Origin: Siphonodentalium dalli
Lineage: Eukaryota > Mollusca > Scaphopoda > Gadilida > Siphonodentaliidae
NCBI GenBank assembly: GCA_032622095.1
Contig: CP136065.1
Location: 19,826,134-19,890,133 of the forward strand
Direction of reading: 5' to 3'
Length of the DNA: 64,000 bases
Shown: in pieces, positions 1 through 15,500 of the stretch
Layout of the letters: every line of letters starts with the position of its first letter
Numbering within the stretch: the first letter of the stretch is position 1
The notes under the pieces: generated by a model
Databases searched by the model: none
Seen by the model: only the letters and a program-made list of their open reading frames with translations
What the model was told of the DNA's origin: nothing
Translations under genes and position numbers: made by a program

Positions 1-456
1 TGTTTTGTTATTATTATACAATATGTACTATCATTATTTCATATTTGATCGCTGGTTCTTAAAGACATGTTATGGACTTGTTCGGGTGGTTTATACTGTT
101 AAGTTAGTATTCAGGCAGTATGTCAACTGGGGGAATATAGCATTCTACTACAACGCCGTAAATCTCAAGCAAATCGACCTACCACTTCATAGAAAACTAC
201 TACTCCATGTGAACTACTCTCAATTGTAAATATTTACTTCTCGATTCGGGACGTAGCTATCGCTGATATATTAACGAAAACAATTTCGCCATCGAGGGTC
301 ACTGAATTTAATTAATATATAATAATGTTGGTGTTTGTTGTTAGTTTGGATTGTAAACATAACTACTGTGAGCAAGATTATCCTCCATTTCTATTTGATC
401 ACCTTACCGGCGTGTTTCACATCACTTTAAAGATTGACATTCCTTATCTGTTTCAG
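1..456 (+). other. Intron sequence upstream of first visible exon
   Basis: No frame here contains the RN..P.F or A.D.D landmarks of an A exon, and the stretch ends with the tttcag acceptor of the first B exon. The A exon of unit 0 must lie left of the window. AT-rich; nothing else recognised. Confidence 0.7.
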
Positions 457-588
457 GCACCTTATAATACTGTTAAGTTCAGCATTGTTGGTGACATCAT
501 TGCTCAGTCTTATTTCCAAGTGGGACAGGACAGCGGAGAGATCAGATTGAGATCGTCACTGCTGCAAGACTCCAGAAATTCTTACACG
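457..588 (+). CDS. Unit 0, B exon only (457-588)
   Basis: Forty-four codons opening APYNTVKFSIVGD, followed by SYFQ, a G.I turn (SGEIRL) and the closing NSYT. This is the middle strand set of a cadherin domain whose start lies outside the window. The donor is gtgagc. It ends in phase 0 and joins the A exon at 1373. The LDRE position reads LLQDSRN, so the DRE calcium motif is absent. Confidence 0.88.
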
Positions 589-3500
589 GTGAGCTATGGC
601 TTAAAATTACCAGTACTCTCGCAGATATTTCAGTTTTTCACAGCTGGAAATTTGAAGATTTTATGCTACTGATTTGCATTTGTGATAAAAGAGACATCTT
701 TTCGTAACTATAGGCAATGTTGGATTCCAATGGGAGATAATAAGTGATAAGAAATTACTAGTAGGTGATATTTTCTTTCACAGAAAGAAATATTTCTAAA
801 ACGTAAATAAAATCATAGATAAGTTATCCTTGTCAAATGCCTCAAAAATGTTATTGTTAGATGTAAAAATTCTTATTTTGCAGCAAGAATTATAAAATTT
901 AATGTATTAAATTTAACCCTTCCATGGTTGGAGATTCCTGCAATTTTACGAAAACCCTGTGCCGCCGATGCATTCTCTTATAAGAGAATGCATTAGCCTA
1001 ACAATATTTAACTTGACCTTGTAAGCCTGTGCATTCTCTTATATATGTGAGGCTCACTATGTGATACTAGCATATATAAGAGAATGCACTGGCACAAGTT
1101 CTTTAATGCTGCACCTGCGCAGCTCCCATCATGCAAGGGTTAAAGGGGTACTATACACTAAATCTGGCCTTTTATGGAACCATCTCCTATTATACTCAAC
1201 AGAATATATGCAACAAATGAATAAATTTGAGCCATGGATTAGTGCAAAATACACTCATGCGCTCTATGCACGATGCAAACAACATGGTAATTATAATGAA
1301 AATTAAGTTATGACTCCAGTCATCTTTAAAGGTCAGGCTTAGACCATTTAACTGATGTGTTTGTTTCTACAGGTGAAAGTAAAAGCACAAGACCAAGCTG
1401 TGCCACCGAAGTCTGCACCGACTGCAACGATCACTGTGTTCGTGCAGAGAAACACCATAGAACCTTACTTCACCAAGAGCGTTTACATCAAAGAGATACG
1501 AGAGGATACCAATGTTAACTCAGACATCTTAGATGTTGTCGCCTCTGATGCTGATACCTCTGTGAGTTAACTACATGTAGATAAAGAACACGCACACTGA
1601 AAATATGCCGGACATGAAGTCCCCAGAGGGTGAATTTAGTAATGCTATCCTGCACAGTGGGCTAGCATCACTAAATTCACCCTTTTAGGACCTCTTTCTG
1701 CTTTGGCCTCGTCTCTCTGTCCAGAAAGTATCTTTAATATAAAATTAATAAAAAAAATTTAGTAGCAACTTCTTCAGAAAGATTATCTTTCACTCTTGAG
1801 TTTTTCAATGACCCCAAATTGGCAGATGACACATTTCATAATTGGGGTGCCCAATTGGTGTACATCACAATAATCTTCATCTGGGAACTTAAATCTGAGT
1901 CTAGGTCTCCCATAGTAGATGAGGCCGTACATATTTAGGTCCCCAGCTGATTAATTGACTGAGAATACTCTATCTCTCTGTTTCTGCCGTAACATTTATT
2001 ATCATATAAGATATATAAAAATGCAAAATAGGAGAAAAAATTACTATTTATAAATCAACTGATCATCCTCCATCCATAATTTGGGAACATCTGTAATTGC
2101 TGTGACTCATGTTATTCTTATTATAGAAATTGAAGTTAATTCTAATTATAAATAAATGTAAGTAACATTTATCAATTGTTTTGCAGTCTGGCTTCAACAT
2201 AGTGAGATACAGAATCCTTGGCGATGAATCGGCTCCCACTCTGTTCTCAATTTCATCAGGTGGTAGAATTCGGCTCATGCGATCACTGAGGAACACACCA
2301 GAGACATCTTACAAAGTAAGTTTTCATTACGTTCTAGATAAATCAATCATATATTAATCGCCATTTTGTTAAATTTGATCTACAGTTCCTTACAATAGGA
2401 ACTGATCTTATTATCACTTGGGAGTTGTTAACAATTCATGTTTCACTTGTGATATACATCAAAATATTGACCAACCATGTTTTGCTCGTCAAACTGAATG
2501 ACTAGCTTTAAGTGGGAGAAAATTGGTTAACAAATATTTCTTTTTAATTTCATCCCTTGCCAATGAAATTTGTAATTATTATAAATAACTATATTGTTAG
2601 GTTTGAGATTGTTAGCATTGAGATATATTTATTCTCTTCAGTAAACATTCTATTATATTGGAATTTCATAACTTGATCAAGTTTTAGATTGATTTAACAC
2701 AATATTATCTCATTATTCTAGCTCTGGGTTGAGGCATATGACAATGGTGTACCGTCAAAAACCAACACGACTGTTGTGACCATAAACGTGAACAGAAACC
2801 TTCACACTCCAGTGTTTGCTGACGTGTATCGAGTAGTCTCTCTGCTGTCTAATGTTGCTCTCGGCAACACTGTAACCACGATGAGCGCCTCTGATAATGA
2901 TAGACACAGCCCGTACAATACTGTGAGGTACACTATGACTGGAGGCAATGGTTCAAGCTACTTCACCATCAACCAAATATCAGGAGAAATATCCGTCATC
3001 AAATCACTCACTCTGAACACTGTCAATCAAGAGAGGAACAATATATTCATGGTAAGTCTGAATTGATTTCTGAAAATAAATCACGTGTTGGATAGCTAAG
3101 GTAATGATTTATCACCAGCCCAAATTTTCCAAATTAGGACTTGAGTAGTGATTCAAAATTTAGAAACATAATTTTACGGAATATAATCTAAATTAAGAAT
3201 TGGCCAAATTTGCATATTTGAAGTGATTTTCAATTTAATGTATTTTCTGTAAAATTTTGTTTCTAAAATTTGGCATGGTGATAGATTTGTCAAGTTGGAA
3301 CCAATAACTTGTATTCAGTGCTGCCGTTATTACATCTTTTTTTGTTTGTTATAAATTAGACCACAATCTTTTGGTTAGCTAAATACCAGTGAAGATCCTT
3401 GGACATTTTCTTGTCAATATCTTCTATATTATTTTTAGTATCCCTCCAGATATGCTAATATTATTACAATGAATAAGTCAAGAAATTGTCATCTATCAGC

Positions 3501-6500
3501 GGATATATTTATTGCCTTAACCCTTTACCCAACAGAACGGCCCTGGGCCAATGCATTCTCTTATATATGCGAGTCGACCATAGGTCGCCTCGCATATATA
3601 AGAGAATGCATTGGCTTAACACATTAAAAATTATAAAATTGTTAAAGAATGTAAGAAAAAATGGTAAAAAGAGTTAAAAAAAGATTTTTTTTAGGCCAAT
3701 GCATTCTCTTATATATGCGAGGCGACCTATGGTCGACTCGCATATATAAGAGAATGCATTGGCACAGGGCATAACTGTAACTATCACAATGTGGTCAAGG
3801 AGCCGGTTCCAATGATATCCATATTTGTATGGTTCTATTGAGACAGACCGAAGATATTTTAGGCTGTTGAAGCTTTATTTGCCCGGTTTTGCCCGGTTTT
3901 GGCCGGTTTGGTGGGTAAAGGGTTAAGTTCTCAACTCAGAATTTTTATTTAAATTAATGTCGACATGGAATAAGTTGGTGTCCTGAATAGGTCTTCAAAA
4001 TCACAATTTATCCTTGAAAAATTCTCATATTTTATACAATATACCAGTCCTTAATTTTCAATTTTTTCCACAGCTCGACGTTGACACCCATGACTTAGGA
4101 GTGCCATCCAGAGTAGCCTTGCAACAAGCTACTGTTATCTTCAATGTAACGAGGAATGTCGGTAGACCGTATTTCGTGGGCTCACCATACAGAGCAGTCA
4201 TAGATGAAACTCATCAACTGGGATCACTCGTACATAGAATCATTGTCGCTGATCCAGACAGTGTGGTATGTATAAAATTCAGACATCTCAAAAATATATA
4301 CAGACTCATGAGTAGAGTTCAGGCAATGGAATTTATAATTCATTTGATCGAGAGGTTTTCATATTGATAGTTCATTTTACAAATATTTGGTTATAAAAAA
4401 CAACATAATTTACTGATGCTTTTCACTTAAAATTTGGTGCATAAAATAATAAGTTTGAGTCAAAAATAAAATTTGATAAAAAAAATTTGTATTGTTAAAT
4501 AGCAGTGTTTCTAATTTCTACATATCTGGTTTTAAAATTTCGAAGAAAAACATGTTTATAAAAAATAAGGCCCTCCATTTGTTGCGGTTTTTCACAGAGG
4601 CTTTAGATGATAGAAATCATTGCTGGTTATTAAATGAAAAATTGATGCTAGTTTAACTGAGAGATACAAATGTTAGTGTCATTGACTATTCTAGATTTAG
4701 TTGATTCGTAATTTATTAAACATTGAGGTTACCTTTATTTCTTTCAGACTCCATTTGGTGTAGTGCAGTTGAGGGCCATCGGAGATGATACAGCGGTGAA
4801 TTATTTTGCCATTGACTCTCTTGGCAATGTTTCTGTTATTAGAGATCTACGACAGGACACTCTGTCTCATTATAGGGTAGGTTTTACTGATTGTTTGCAA
4901 ACATAATTTTGATAGAGTACACAGCTAGCTTGTTATTGAAAGACCAATTTACAGACATATTTTCCCAGAGCATCAGTCTTTAGAGACAAAGCACCAGTAA
5001 CCATCTAGTACAGCATTAAATATAATTTATTATTCATATTGCGCTGTTATTAGAATTTGAAGATTCACTCTGAAGCAAAGCCATGTTCAAATGGATAACA
5101 GTCTACTATTAGTTGGTGAAATGCTCTATTTTCAAGGAAGCATTAAAAAATCTGGGGTGAATTTCAGTAAGAATTGTGAAGCCTATTAGCATATATTTAC
5201 TGCTGAAGTGACACAAAAACTCCATCCCATCATTACAATGAACAGCAAATGCTGACTTTTGCATTTTTTAATCATTTTCAGATGAGAATTGAAGCAAGAG
5301 ACGGCGCTTCACCGCCCCTGAGTGCCACCACCCTGCTGGATATTACTGTTAGAAGAAACCTGTACAGACCTCAATTCATTCAGCAACAGTACGAGGTCAC
5401 CATTATGGAGACACATCTGCTACATACTGAAATCATTCAGGTAGCGGCCACAGACATTGATGATAAGGTGAATAGCAATCTCTATGTACAAGTAACACCT
5501 CTCCATGTGAGAAATTGCCTTTTGTTTGAAACTGTTCTTTATTATATGTCGTTAATAAATATTATGCAAATTGGTTTGTCTCCACTCTTTAAGTTTTGTT
5601 CTTTCACATCAATTTCCAGATTTTCCATGTTCCAATAATAGCAATAACAATCTCAACAAAATTAAAACTAAAAGGGCATGAAAGATTATGACTAATTAGA
5701 TGGAATCCTTAGAATTTTTTTTAATATATTTCTTTCTCTGATTTATCAATGACTTCTGTTTTTTCCACAGGCTCCAAATAATAGCACATCATACTATATT
5801 GTGCATGATCTGTCCAGGAATCATAACAATGGTTACTTCACAATCGATGAATCTAGTGGAAGAATTTACCTAAGGAAAGCTCTGCTGAATGACCCACTGA
5901 AAACACAACAATATGTGGTAAGTGCAATAATTATGTGCTATACACAATTTTTTTTACAGAAGAAATATCCGTGTTCAGTTTAGATATTATTCATTTTCAT
6001 TTGAATTGCATAAATTTGGTTAATTGTATTGCAAATAGTAAATAGTTAATCAACATCATTCAAATCATATGTCAATTCTTGATCCTATGTAGGATTTGTC
6101 AGCACCTCACTGTGGCCTCGGTGTGAAATATATGTGGCTGCATGCTGAATTAATATTATATCGGTTGCTTGGAGCAATGTGTGGGGATAATATTGTAATG
6201 TTTCGTTCTTGTCTGTCAACTCTACATCATGATAATATGATCATTATTATTATTAATTTACCGTACTTCTTATTTTGCAGCTGAATATAAGAGCTAAGGA
6301 CTTGGGTGTGCCTGTCTTGACAGCGCTGATTCCAGCCACCGTTACCATCAATGTTCTCCGCAATCTTTTCGAGCCATTCTTCGTGAGCACCAGTGTTGAG
6401 GTCACTCTCAACAGAACTGAGCCCATAGGAACATTGGTGCATGAAGCTACAGGCAATGACTTGGACACAGTGGTTAGTATCTGAAAACTAAGATTAAGCT

Positions 6501-9500
6501 TATCACTCACCAAGTTTTGAAACTTTGGCCTTCACAGTTGATATAAATTTTTAAGAGGAATGCAAGTGCAAAAATAATTTTACATTAACGCATGGCTTTC
6601 AAATTCTACAGGTTTTCATAATTTTAAATTTAACCATTTCATGACTGAAGCTTCCTGAAAATTTGCGGAAACCCTGCGCCAATGCATTCTCTTATATATG
6701 CGAGTCTCCCATAGGGAGCCTCGCATAGATATGAGAATACATTGACCTGACAATATTTACCTTGACCTTGTGCATTCTCTTATATATGAGAGGCTCCCTA
6801 TGAGAGACTCACATATATAAGAGAATGCCTGGCACAGGATCTTAATGCTGCTCCGTCATCAAAGGGTTAAGGATGTTTGGATTTTTATTTTTTGAAATTC
6901 TTTACATCAGGCAGCATTAAATTATTATTTGCTTCTGTGGGGCCCTGATAGCTCATTTGTTGAAGGGTAACAAAACTGACTTTGTCATAATAATGCCATA
7001 GCTGCTTAAAATGATTTAAAATTTTCATCTATTTCTACTTTGATATTTCATGTTGCATGCTGTTATTTTTCAGGATCCATTCAACCGACTGTCATACTTT
7101 ATACTCGGTGATGATGATGCACCAGTCGTGTTTAGTATTAACCAAGGGACAGGAACGATAATAACCAAGCAGTCATTGGACAACACCGCAAGGACAGAGT
7201 ATTATGTATGTATCCAGTATCTTTACCATATTATTTGTTTGTAATAATGTCTGTAAGGCAATTAAAATATAATATCTGTATTCTCAGGCAATTAGATCTC
7301 AATTATGAAATGAGGGAGAGAGGCTATTTATTTTTATTTTGTTCTCAAAATCTGGAAAACATACTTCAGAAAACAAAATAATCGTCATTCAAATCCAATA
7401 TTTCCAACTGAAAATATTGAAAAAAATGTTTGAAAGGGCTTTTTAAAAGAAAACTTCAGTGACGAGGGAAGTGCCTCAGAACACACAATTTTTATTTATT
7501 TGGCCTAATTGGACAAATTTAAATGACAGAATCTGGCCAAAATACCTGTAGCGTATCATTACCCATTAACACAGAAAAATCCAAGATAAAAACTTTGACA
7601 AAAATTCATCACTTGACTACAGACATAATCAATGCAATTCTTGGGCCAAAATTACTTTGCATTGGCACAAAGATGTTGGTATAATATTTAATGAGGTTAT
7701 TGCTGTTTTTCATCAAATTTTTCTTGAAGCTTATCTTGCTTGAGTCCAGTATTGACTCACAAATTATTGGAACTCACAATGTTCAATGCTTGAAGTCAAT
7801 GCGTTATTTAAAAGCTGTAAAATTGTCACAAAAAGTTATATACAGTTATTATTTTTTCTTTTTTGTAGATTCGAGTAGGTGTTCAAGATGGTGGAACTCC
7901 CCCAAAACAAGGCATCGTTGTCATTACGGTCAACATCAACAAGAACTTGTTTGCTCCAGTCTTTGTCAATCCTCAGTACACCAGAGTCATCACTGAGGTC
8001 ACTGTACCGGGCACTCTGTTGTTCACACTGATGGCTAGAGATTTCGATCAAGAGGTTAGTTTTATGTGCAGAAATTCTGTTGTTTCAATGTAATTTAAAG
8101 CTAAATTAGACTATTCTGAAATCTACTGAAAATACGTTTTGATGTTGGTGCTGAGATGAATATGTTTGCAACTTATTTTATTTAAAGCCACATTGTGTTC
8201 AAACATTTAGTATAACAATTTATAGCCTAAATTACTACTGAAGTTGTAATGTATCTGCAGTGTAAAAGAGAAACATAGATTCAAAACTTTCACCAATAGA
8301 AAACATCAACTAGTTAAGTTCAATATATCTATGTTAATTTTTTGAGTTTCAAAATGTCTCATAATTAATTTTTTTCTTTTATTTTTAGGCACCTTTCAAT
8401 CAGTTGAGATATTTCTGGAACTCTCAGACTGATTTATTCTATCTCGAGGAGAGTACAGGTCGGATAACTGTGAATAAGGATTTATATGGATCCAGCCAGA
8501 CTGAATTCAACGTGAGTAGTCACTATAGTAGAACAATAAAACTGGATGTACTTTATAACACATATATATTATTATATTATTACTGCTCATTGATATTTCC
8601 TTATGCTAGCATAATTACTTTGATATAAACTTAAAAGATGGAGTTGGAATAATGAGTTGAGTTTCTTATAAAACTGTGTAAATATGACGACATTTTACAG
8701 AAAAATAAACTTGTATATATGGACTTGTCTGCAACAAAAACATTGAGATCTGACTTTCTAACTCAGCTAGTTTAGGAGAAACCTGGCACTGAACTGAAAA
8801 AGTGATAATATTTTGACACCTAGATGGGTAGTTACTTAACTCGTAGTCATTAATTAAAAAGTTGTTCAGCAAACAATTTGCTCAACTTATTATCTGAACA
8901 TACATACAGATGAATGAATGAGCCACCATAACTAGATTCATTTGTCGTTACTTGATTCCCATTCATTTATTTGTAAAGATGTTCAGCTTATAAATTCAAC
9001 AAACATTTCAACTTGTTTTCTGAACAGTCCTACAAATGAATGAATGGGAATCTGGGGTGTTCCTCTACCAAAAGTTGGCTCAGTATTATCAGAACATCGC
9101 AAAAATGCAGAATAAACCATTACAATGTACAGTAATGCCAGGTAATGCCCTAAATAATCGACTCCTTAACCACAGCAGAATTATGTGAGAGCTTTCCGTT
9201 GAATGGCAACAAGCCATATTTCCGACTAAATCCTCAAAAATTACCGATAATTCTGCTGTGGTTAAGGAGTCGATTATTTAGGGCATTACTGTATACTTAC
9301 AGTAACTGAATGGGAGAATTAATTCAGACCTGAATGGGTTGGGGTTATTGGTTTGCCGATTCACTGACCTTTACTCTTGTTTATTCCAGTTTGAGGTGTA
9401 TGCACGTGACATGAATGGTGTTGGCTACAGCAGTCAAGTGATCCCTGTTCAGATTACCGTCGTCAGGAATGTCCATGCTCCTACATTCATAGATGAACCT

Positions 9501-12500
9501 TACACTACACAGGTCCGATCAGCCATCTTTAATGGTCAACAGCTGCTGGCCGTCCGAGCAACCGATGCAGATGTGCAGGTAAAATTCTAATTGAATTAAA
9601 ACATTATGTGAAACACTCATCAACACAGGCAGTGATATTTCTCAATATCGTTATTTTCACAAATATTACCAGTCATGTCTAAATCAAAGTCACTCTCATT
9701 TTCATTATTGTGGAGAAAAGACAAGCGCTATTTGGATATATGGCCACAGTACAGCACAGTATACTAATTTTCGTTTTGTTGCAATCTCGATAAAAAAAGT
9801 TGTCCCTTATTGCTGACCTTAAGCTTGATGTTCTTTCAGTGATACATGATTCTCATTTCTCTTCAGGCACCGTTTGGAGTTTTGCTGTATTCCATCATTT
9901 CGACTGATCCAGAGACTTCACTATTCAGCATTGATTCTAACAGTGGAATTATCAGACTCAGTGGTAACCTTGACAACCATGTTGCTGACATATTCAGGGT
10001 GAGCATTTAAACATTATAACCTAAGGTTAATCCTTCCATGACTGGAGCTTCCTGAAATTTTGCGAAAACCCTGATCCAATGCATTCTCTTATTTATGTGA
10101 GTCTCCCATAGGGAGCCTTGCATATATAAGAGAATACAGTGGCTGACCTAATAATATTTACCTTGACCTTATGGGAGACTCACATATATAAAAGCACTGC
10201 ACTGGCACAGGATCTTTAATGCTGCTCCCGTCATGGAAGGGTTAAAGATATATTGTGCACTTATTTTAGTGAATAAACCTGGTGGGTCACCACTACCAAT
10301 ACAAAATAGAAGAAGATTGCTATCAACTAATATTTGTGAAAATTTCCAATGACTGAACTCTGCACAATTGTAACTATATACTCCTTTATTCAGGGTGATT
10401 TATTTGGTAATAAGAATGATGTTATGTGCTGCCAAGTTGATATAAAATTTATAAGATTAACTACTTTTCCTATATACACACCACCAGATATACATGCTCA
10501 AATGTTTTCCAATAATGTCTTATAGAGAACTTCTCAGCTTAACAATGTGAAATAAGACATTTGTAACCTTGGTGTTCTCTTTTTAGGTGACTGTTCAGGT
10601 ACAGGATGGTGGATCTCCAGCGTTGACTGACGTAACTACTGTCTACATAAACATAACTCGTAACCTGTTTGCTCCGTCATTTATCCAGACTCAGTATTCA
10701 TTCACGCTGCTAGAATCACAGGCTTTAGGTGTGTCTATTGGCAAGGTGCTGTGCAGTGATAGCGACACTGTGGTAAGTCTATTCTTTGAGTATCTGAAAG
10801 AAAATAATCATCCAAAAATAATAGACCATCCTTGTTTTAACCCTTTCTATACTGAATGGATTCTCCCGCTCATTTATAAAAGTATACATTGGAATGGTCT
10901 ACTATTCATTTGGATGTTAAGGATATATGAGCAACCAACAGCCAGACAAAATGATAATACAATTGTGAAAGAATTCATATTCACTGTTGGTTATTGTTTA
11001 GATAATAAGTTCAACAAACGACCTATGGTTGAACTTATTATCTGAACCTTTCATAGAAAGGGTAAAAAGCAAATTATGATTTTGAAAGCCAATCATTTTT
11101 GCTTTTGTTCATTTCTCAAAACTAGGTTAACAATTTATATTATACACTATGCATCAATTATGAAACATCATTGTGTTTCCTTTTGTTATTGATTGGTATA
11201 AATTTGATATAACTATGTTTCAGCGCTAAGGTTGCTTACACTTAAAATACAACCATGTTTATCTGTTTTCTTGTAGGGCTCAAATGGCGAGGTTGTATAC
11301 TACTTGACCAGTCCTCCAGCTAATTCTCCTGTAGATAACGGCAGATCTCTGATTACCATCAGTCGATCCACAGGCGTTCTCTCTATATACAGACCTCTGT
11401 ATGAAGGATCAGATGCTGTATATACTGTAAGTACTATGTTCATCTCCAGTATCTACATCTAAAAGAACTTTTTATATATCGATACCCGTGTTAGCGGCTG
11501 AAATAATTCATTGTGACCTGTTGTGACAGACTTATTTTGCTATTTCCTGATAAACAAGCATTGTATATCACTGTCCACTGGAGTCTCTTTAAAAAGATTA
11601 TGATAATCCTAACGGATGTACATCTCTAGATATGTCTACTAAATTTCATTTCTACAAAGACGCGGCATTCCCAACATGATGTAATAAACCATTTCCAAAT
11701 ATGGAGTGCATTCCTGGCGTTTTGTGAGAATCGTAGTATTTAGAAATAGTTATAAATACAACAAGATGCGAAAGAATAATCAGTAACAAATATCGTTGAC
11801 TGATAAAAACTCGAAGATGATGTCTCCTATATTGCGATGAGTAAAATGAGTTATGGATATATCACCTGTATTTAACAATAGTTGAGTTTGACAATGTGTG
11901 GGAAACTTGTCAACATGACATTGACCTCTGATCTGTGAAGCGATCTGTTATGCCATAAACCAATGTAATCACGCTCATGCTTCGCCACTCTCCAATGATA
12001 TTGAGGGAATCACATCAAATCAGTAACTGATAATGAATGAGATATCCAGAGACATAAGTATTGTAAAATGTTCATCAGCTTTTTAAAGATACTGTGTTCA
12101 CTGACAGTCACTCTCTTTTCCATTATTATATAAGGAAATTTAAAGAGGGCATCACAAGTCTTAGAAACCTACAGACAACAATTTTTCAGCAATAAGCCAA
12201 TTTTTATGGTAAAATATTGAGTGCTTACTTTGTCACTGGAAGATTTCTGAATTTTGAATCATATTTTTCAGGTTTATGTTGCATGCAGGGACATGGGTTT
12301 TAACTCACAGGTGGCTACAAACATAGCTTCAGTAAGAGTGTTTGTTACAAGGAATAACAATTCTCCATCATTCCAATTGTTACCATACAGGACAACAATA
12401 AGACGTGATATTCAGACAAGCGCTAACATCTATACTGTTTCTGCGACAGATGCTGACACCACCGTGAGTTTGAAATTCTACTTAAGAGGTATCTTTTGTT

Positions 12501-15500
12501 TTGATTAAATATTTGAAGTTTTTTATTAAAATAGTAATTTTATTACTCGATAAAAAAAAAAAAAATCTGTTTCAACTTAGTTAGGTATTTTTAACTAGGA
12601 TATCTTATTTTAACTTGTATAAAATTTATATCATAATGTGTATGTGTTTAATTTATCTATGTATTTGTTTTACAGTTGGTCAAATAGCTCTTCAGAGCCT
12701 GTGTTTTTAACGTTTTTTTACCTCTGACTTTAAATAAAATTTATCTTATCTTATCTTAGTTGTAACTGTATAGTTTGGAGAAATTTCATACCATGTTACA
12801 GTAAATTCACCTTCAAACTTTGAAAATAGGAGGAAACTATCGGAACTGATATCTGACATTTTATTGTTTAATGTCATGCTGTTTCTGTTTTAAAGTAAAA
12901 AACATGATGTTGCTTTTCCTTTTCAGAGTCCATATGGTGATGTATCATTGAGTATTATTGGGGACGGATCTGCACCGTCACTGTTCAGGTTGGAGCAGAA
13001 TGGAGCTGTGTTCGTTCGAAGTTTGTCAGATCTGTTAGCTGATGGAAACTCTGCATACAATGTAAGGCATCTATGAAATATATTAATTTATTTTAAAATG
13101 GTCTTTTAAGACAAATTAATTTTTCTTATTATCTTTGCTTTCTGAAACCATTAACACTTTCAGTGCCAAGTCCGATTTTTGTATCAACCCATATTTCCTT
13201 GATCATTTTTCAAATTTATTGATTATAATAATGTGATACATTGATGGAAAGAGCTCTACAGTCTTATTTGTGTCTCAAATTTGTTTCTAATTTCCATATC
13301 TTTTGTTTAGTGTTAACCACACAAGATCTTTATAACATTTAGCAATTAGGTTAAACAATTTTGATTGTTTAACATAAGTTCCCATGTCATATTTATTTAA
13401 ACCTTTAAATATAAAAAACAAATTTATATTCCAGTTGAGAGTATTGGCCGTTGATGGTGGCTTTCCACAAAGAAGTGCTACATCAACCATCGAAATAAGT
13501 TTCATCAGAAACATTCATGCCCCAATTTTCGAGAACCAGAATAGTATCAGCATACCTTTGCTTGAGGGAGAACGCATTGATGCACTGATCACACAGGTCA
13601 AGGCCACCGATGCTGACCCTGAGGCTCCGAACAATGAAATCAAGTACACCATCATTGGAGAGGGTGATGCTGCTAGCTTCTTCTATGTTAATCCACTCAA
13701 TGGAAAGATAACTCTATTGAGGTCTCTGTCAGAAACACAGGCTTCGGGATTCAGGGTGAGTATGTTGTTCAAAGGGTCCAATTCTTAAGCATAGCTCTTA
13801 TGTTTTAAAAATCTGTAAATCATTTTAGTTTATTATGGACATGCTCAAGTCATTTAATTTTGGCTATTGCTTAGGGGACAAAATATCTTTGGTCCAATGA
13901 TATTTTTATGAATAAAATTGATTTCAACGATTTCAACATGATATTGTGAGTTTTTTATCACTGAGGTAATTTTACTCATCACACAAGTAGACTAAGAAAT
14001 TTCACTAGATATCAGTTTTGAATTTGTTTCTAGTATCTGAATTTTAGAACTAAATTGGGTTTTGTTGCATATGTTAATTTATTTTTGAATTTTGTATTGA
14101 CAGATTCATGTTGAAGCGAGAGACAATGGATTACCTCAGCTAGTTGGTCGTACCTTTATCGATGTCACAATGATAAGGGATGTATCCAGTCTACAGTTTT
14201 CATCTGCCATGTACACTGTCGAGATCTCAGAAAGCAGGACTCGTGGAACGCAAGTCATCACAGTTACAGCACAGCCTGGGGTAAGTTTAGCACAATTTAT
14301 AGAATCATTATCAGTGATTGAGTGATCCATGGGAGGGTTGTTCTTCTATCTCTGTTTGGCTATTGATTATAATAAATGAATTTGGTTGGCTGATACATTC
14401 TCTGTACAAGGCTTGAATGGAAGGAAAAAGCACACAATTATTTCTTAGACTTGTGTGAGAAATTAGTGATATTTCCGTATGTTGTACCGCTGGGTCTAAT
14501 GTTACGATAAAATCCACAACAAACGTAAATTGGGTTCATAAAGTGTATTGCGTATAAAGACATTCGGCACAGCACAGCAGCTAATATAAAAGATAAATCT
14601 GTAAAATGAAATTCGAAATTAAAATTTAAGTTGTTTTTCATGTTGTTTAGATGAAGGCTTCCCTTATGACTTCTCTCGAATTAGCTGTATAATTTAAGTT
14701 GTTTTTCATGTTGTTTAGATGAAGGCTTCCCTTATGACTTCTCTCGAATTAGCTGTATAATTTAAGTTGTTTTTCATGTTGTTTAGATGAAGGCTTCCCT
14801 TATGACTTCTCTCGAATTAGCTGTATAATTTAAGTTGTTTTTCATGTTGTTTAGATGAAGGCTTCCCTTATGACTTCTCTCGAATTAGCTGTATAATTTA
14901 AGTTGTTTTTCATGTTGTTTAGATGAAGGCTTCCCTTATGACTTCTCTCGAATTAGCTGTATAATTTAAGTTGTTTTTCATGTTGTTTAGATGAAGGCTT
15001 CCCTTATGACTTCTCTCGAATTAGCTGTATAATTTAAGTTGTTTTTCATGTTGTTTAGATGAAGGCTTCCCTTATGACTTCTCTCGAATTAGCTGTATAA
15101 TTTAAGTTGTTTTTCATGTTGTTTAGATGAAGGCTTCCCTTATGACTTCTCTCGAATTAGCTGTATAATTTAAGTTGTTTTTCATGTTGTTTAGATGAAG
15201 GCTTCCCTTATGACTTCTCTCGAATTAGCTGTATAATTTAAGTTGTTTTTCATGTTGTTTAGATGAAGGCTTCCCTTATGACTTCTCTCGAATTAGCTGT
15301 ATAATTTAAGTTGTTTTTCATGTTGTTTAGATGAAGGCTTCCCTTATGACTTCTCTCGAATTAGCTGTATAATTTAAGTTGTTTTTCATGTTGTTTAGAT
15401 GAAGGCTTCCCTTATGACTTCTCTCGAATTAGCTGTATAATTTAAGTTGTTTTTCATGTTGTTTAGATGAAGGCTTCCCTTATGACTTCTCTCGAATTAG

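Noticed and set aside
12540-12760. A LINE or SINE with identifiable parts
   Set aside because: Only an A-rich stretch and short ATCTT repeats are visible. No promoter boxes or reverse transcriptase are seen, so it is listed only as a possible retroposon tail.
14104-14280. Unit 11 as a broken pseudo-repeat because it lacks A.D.D
   Set aside because: It has intact splice sites and frame, and unit 29 shows the same change, so it is an inherited variant rather than decay.
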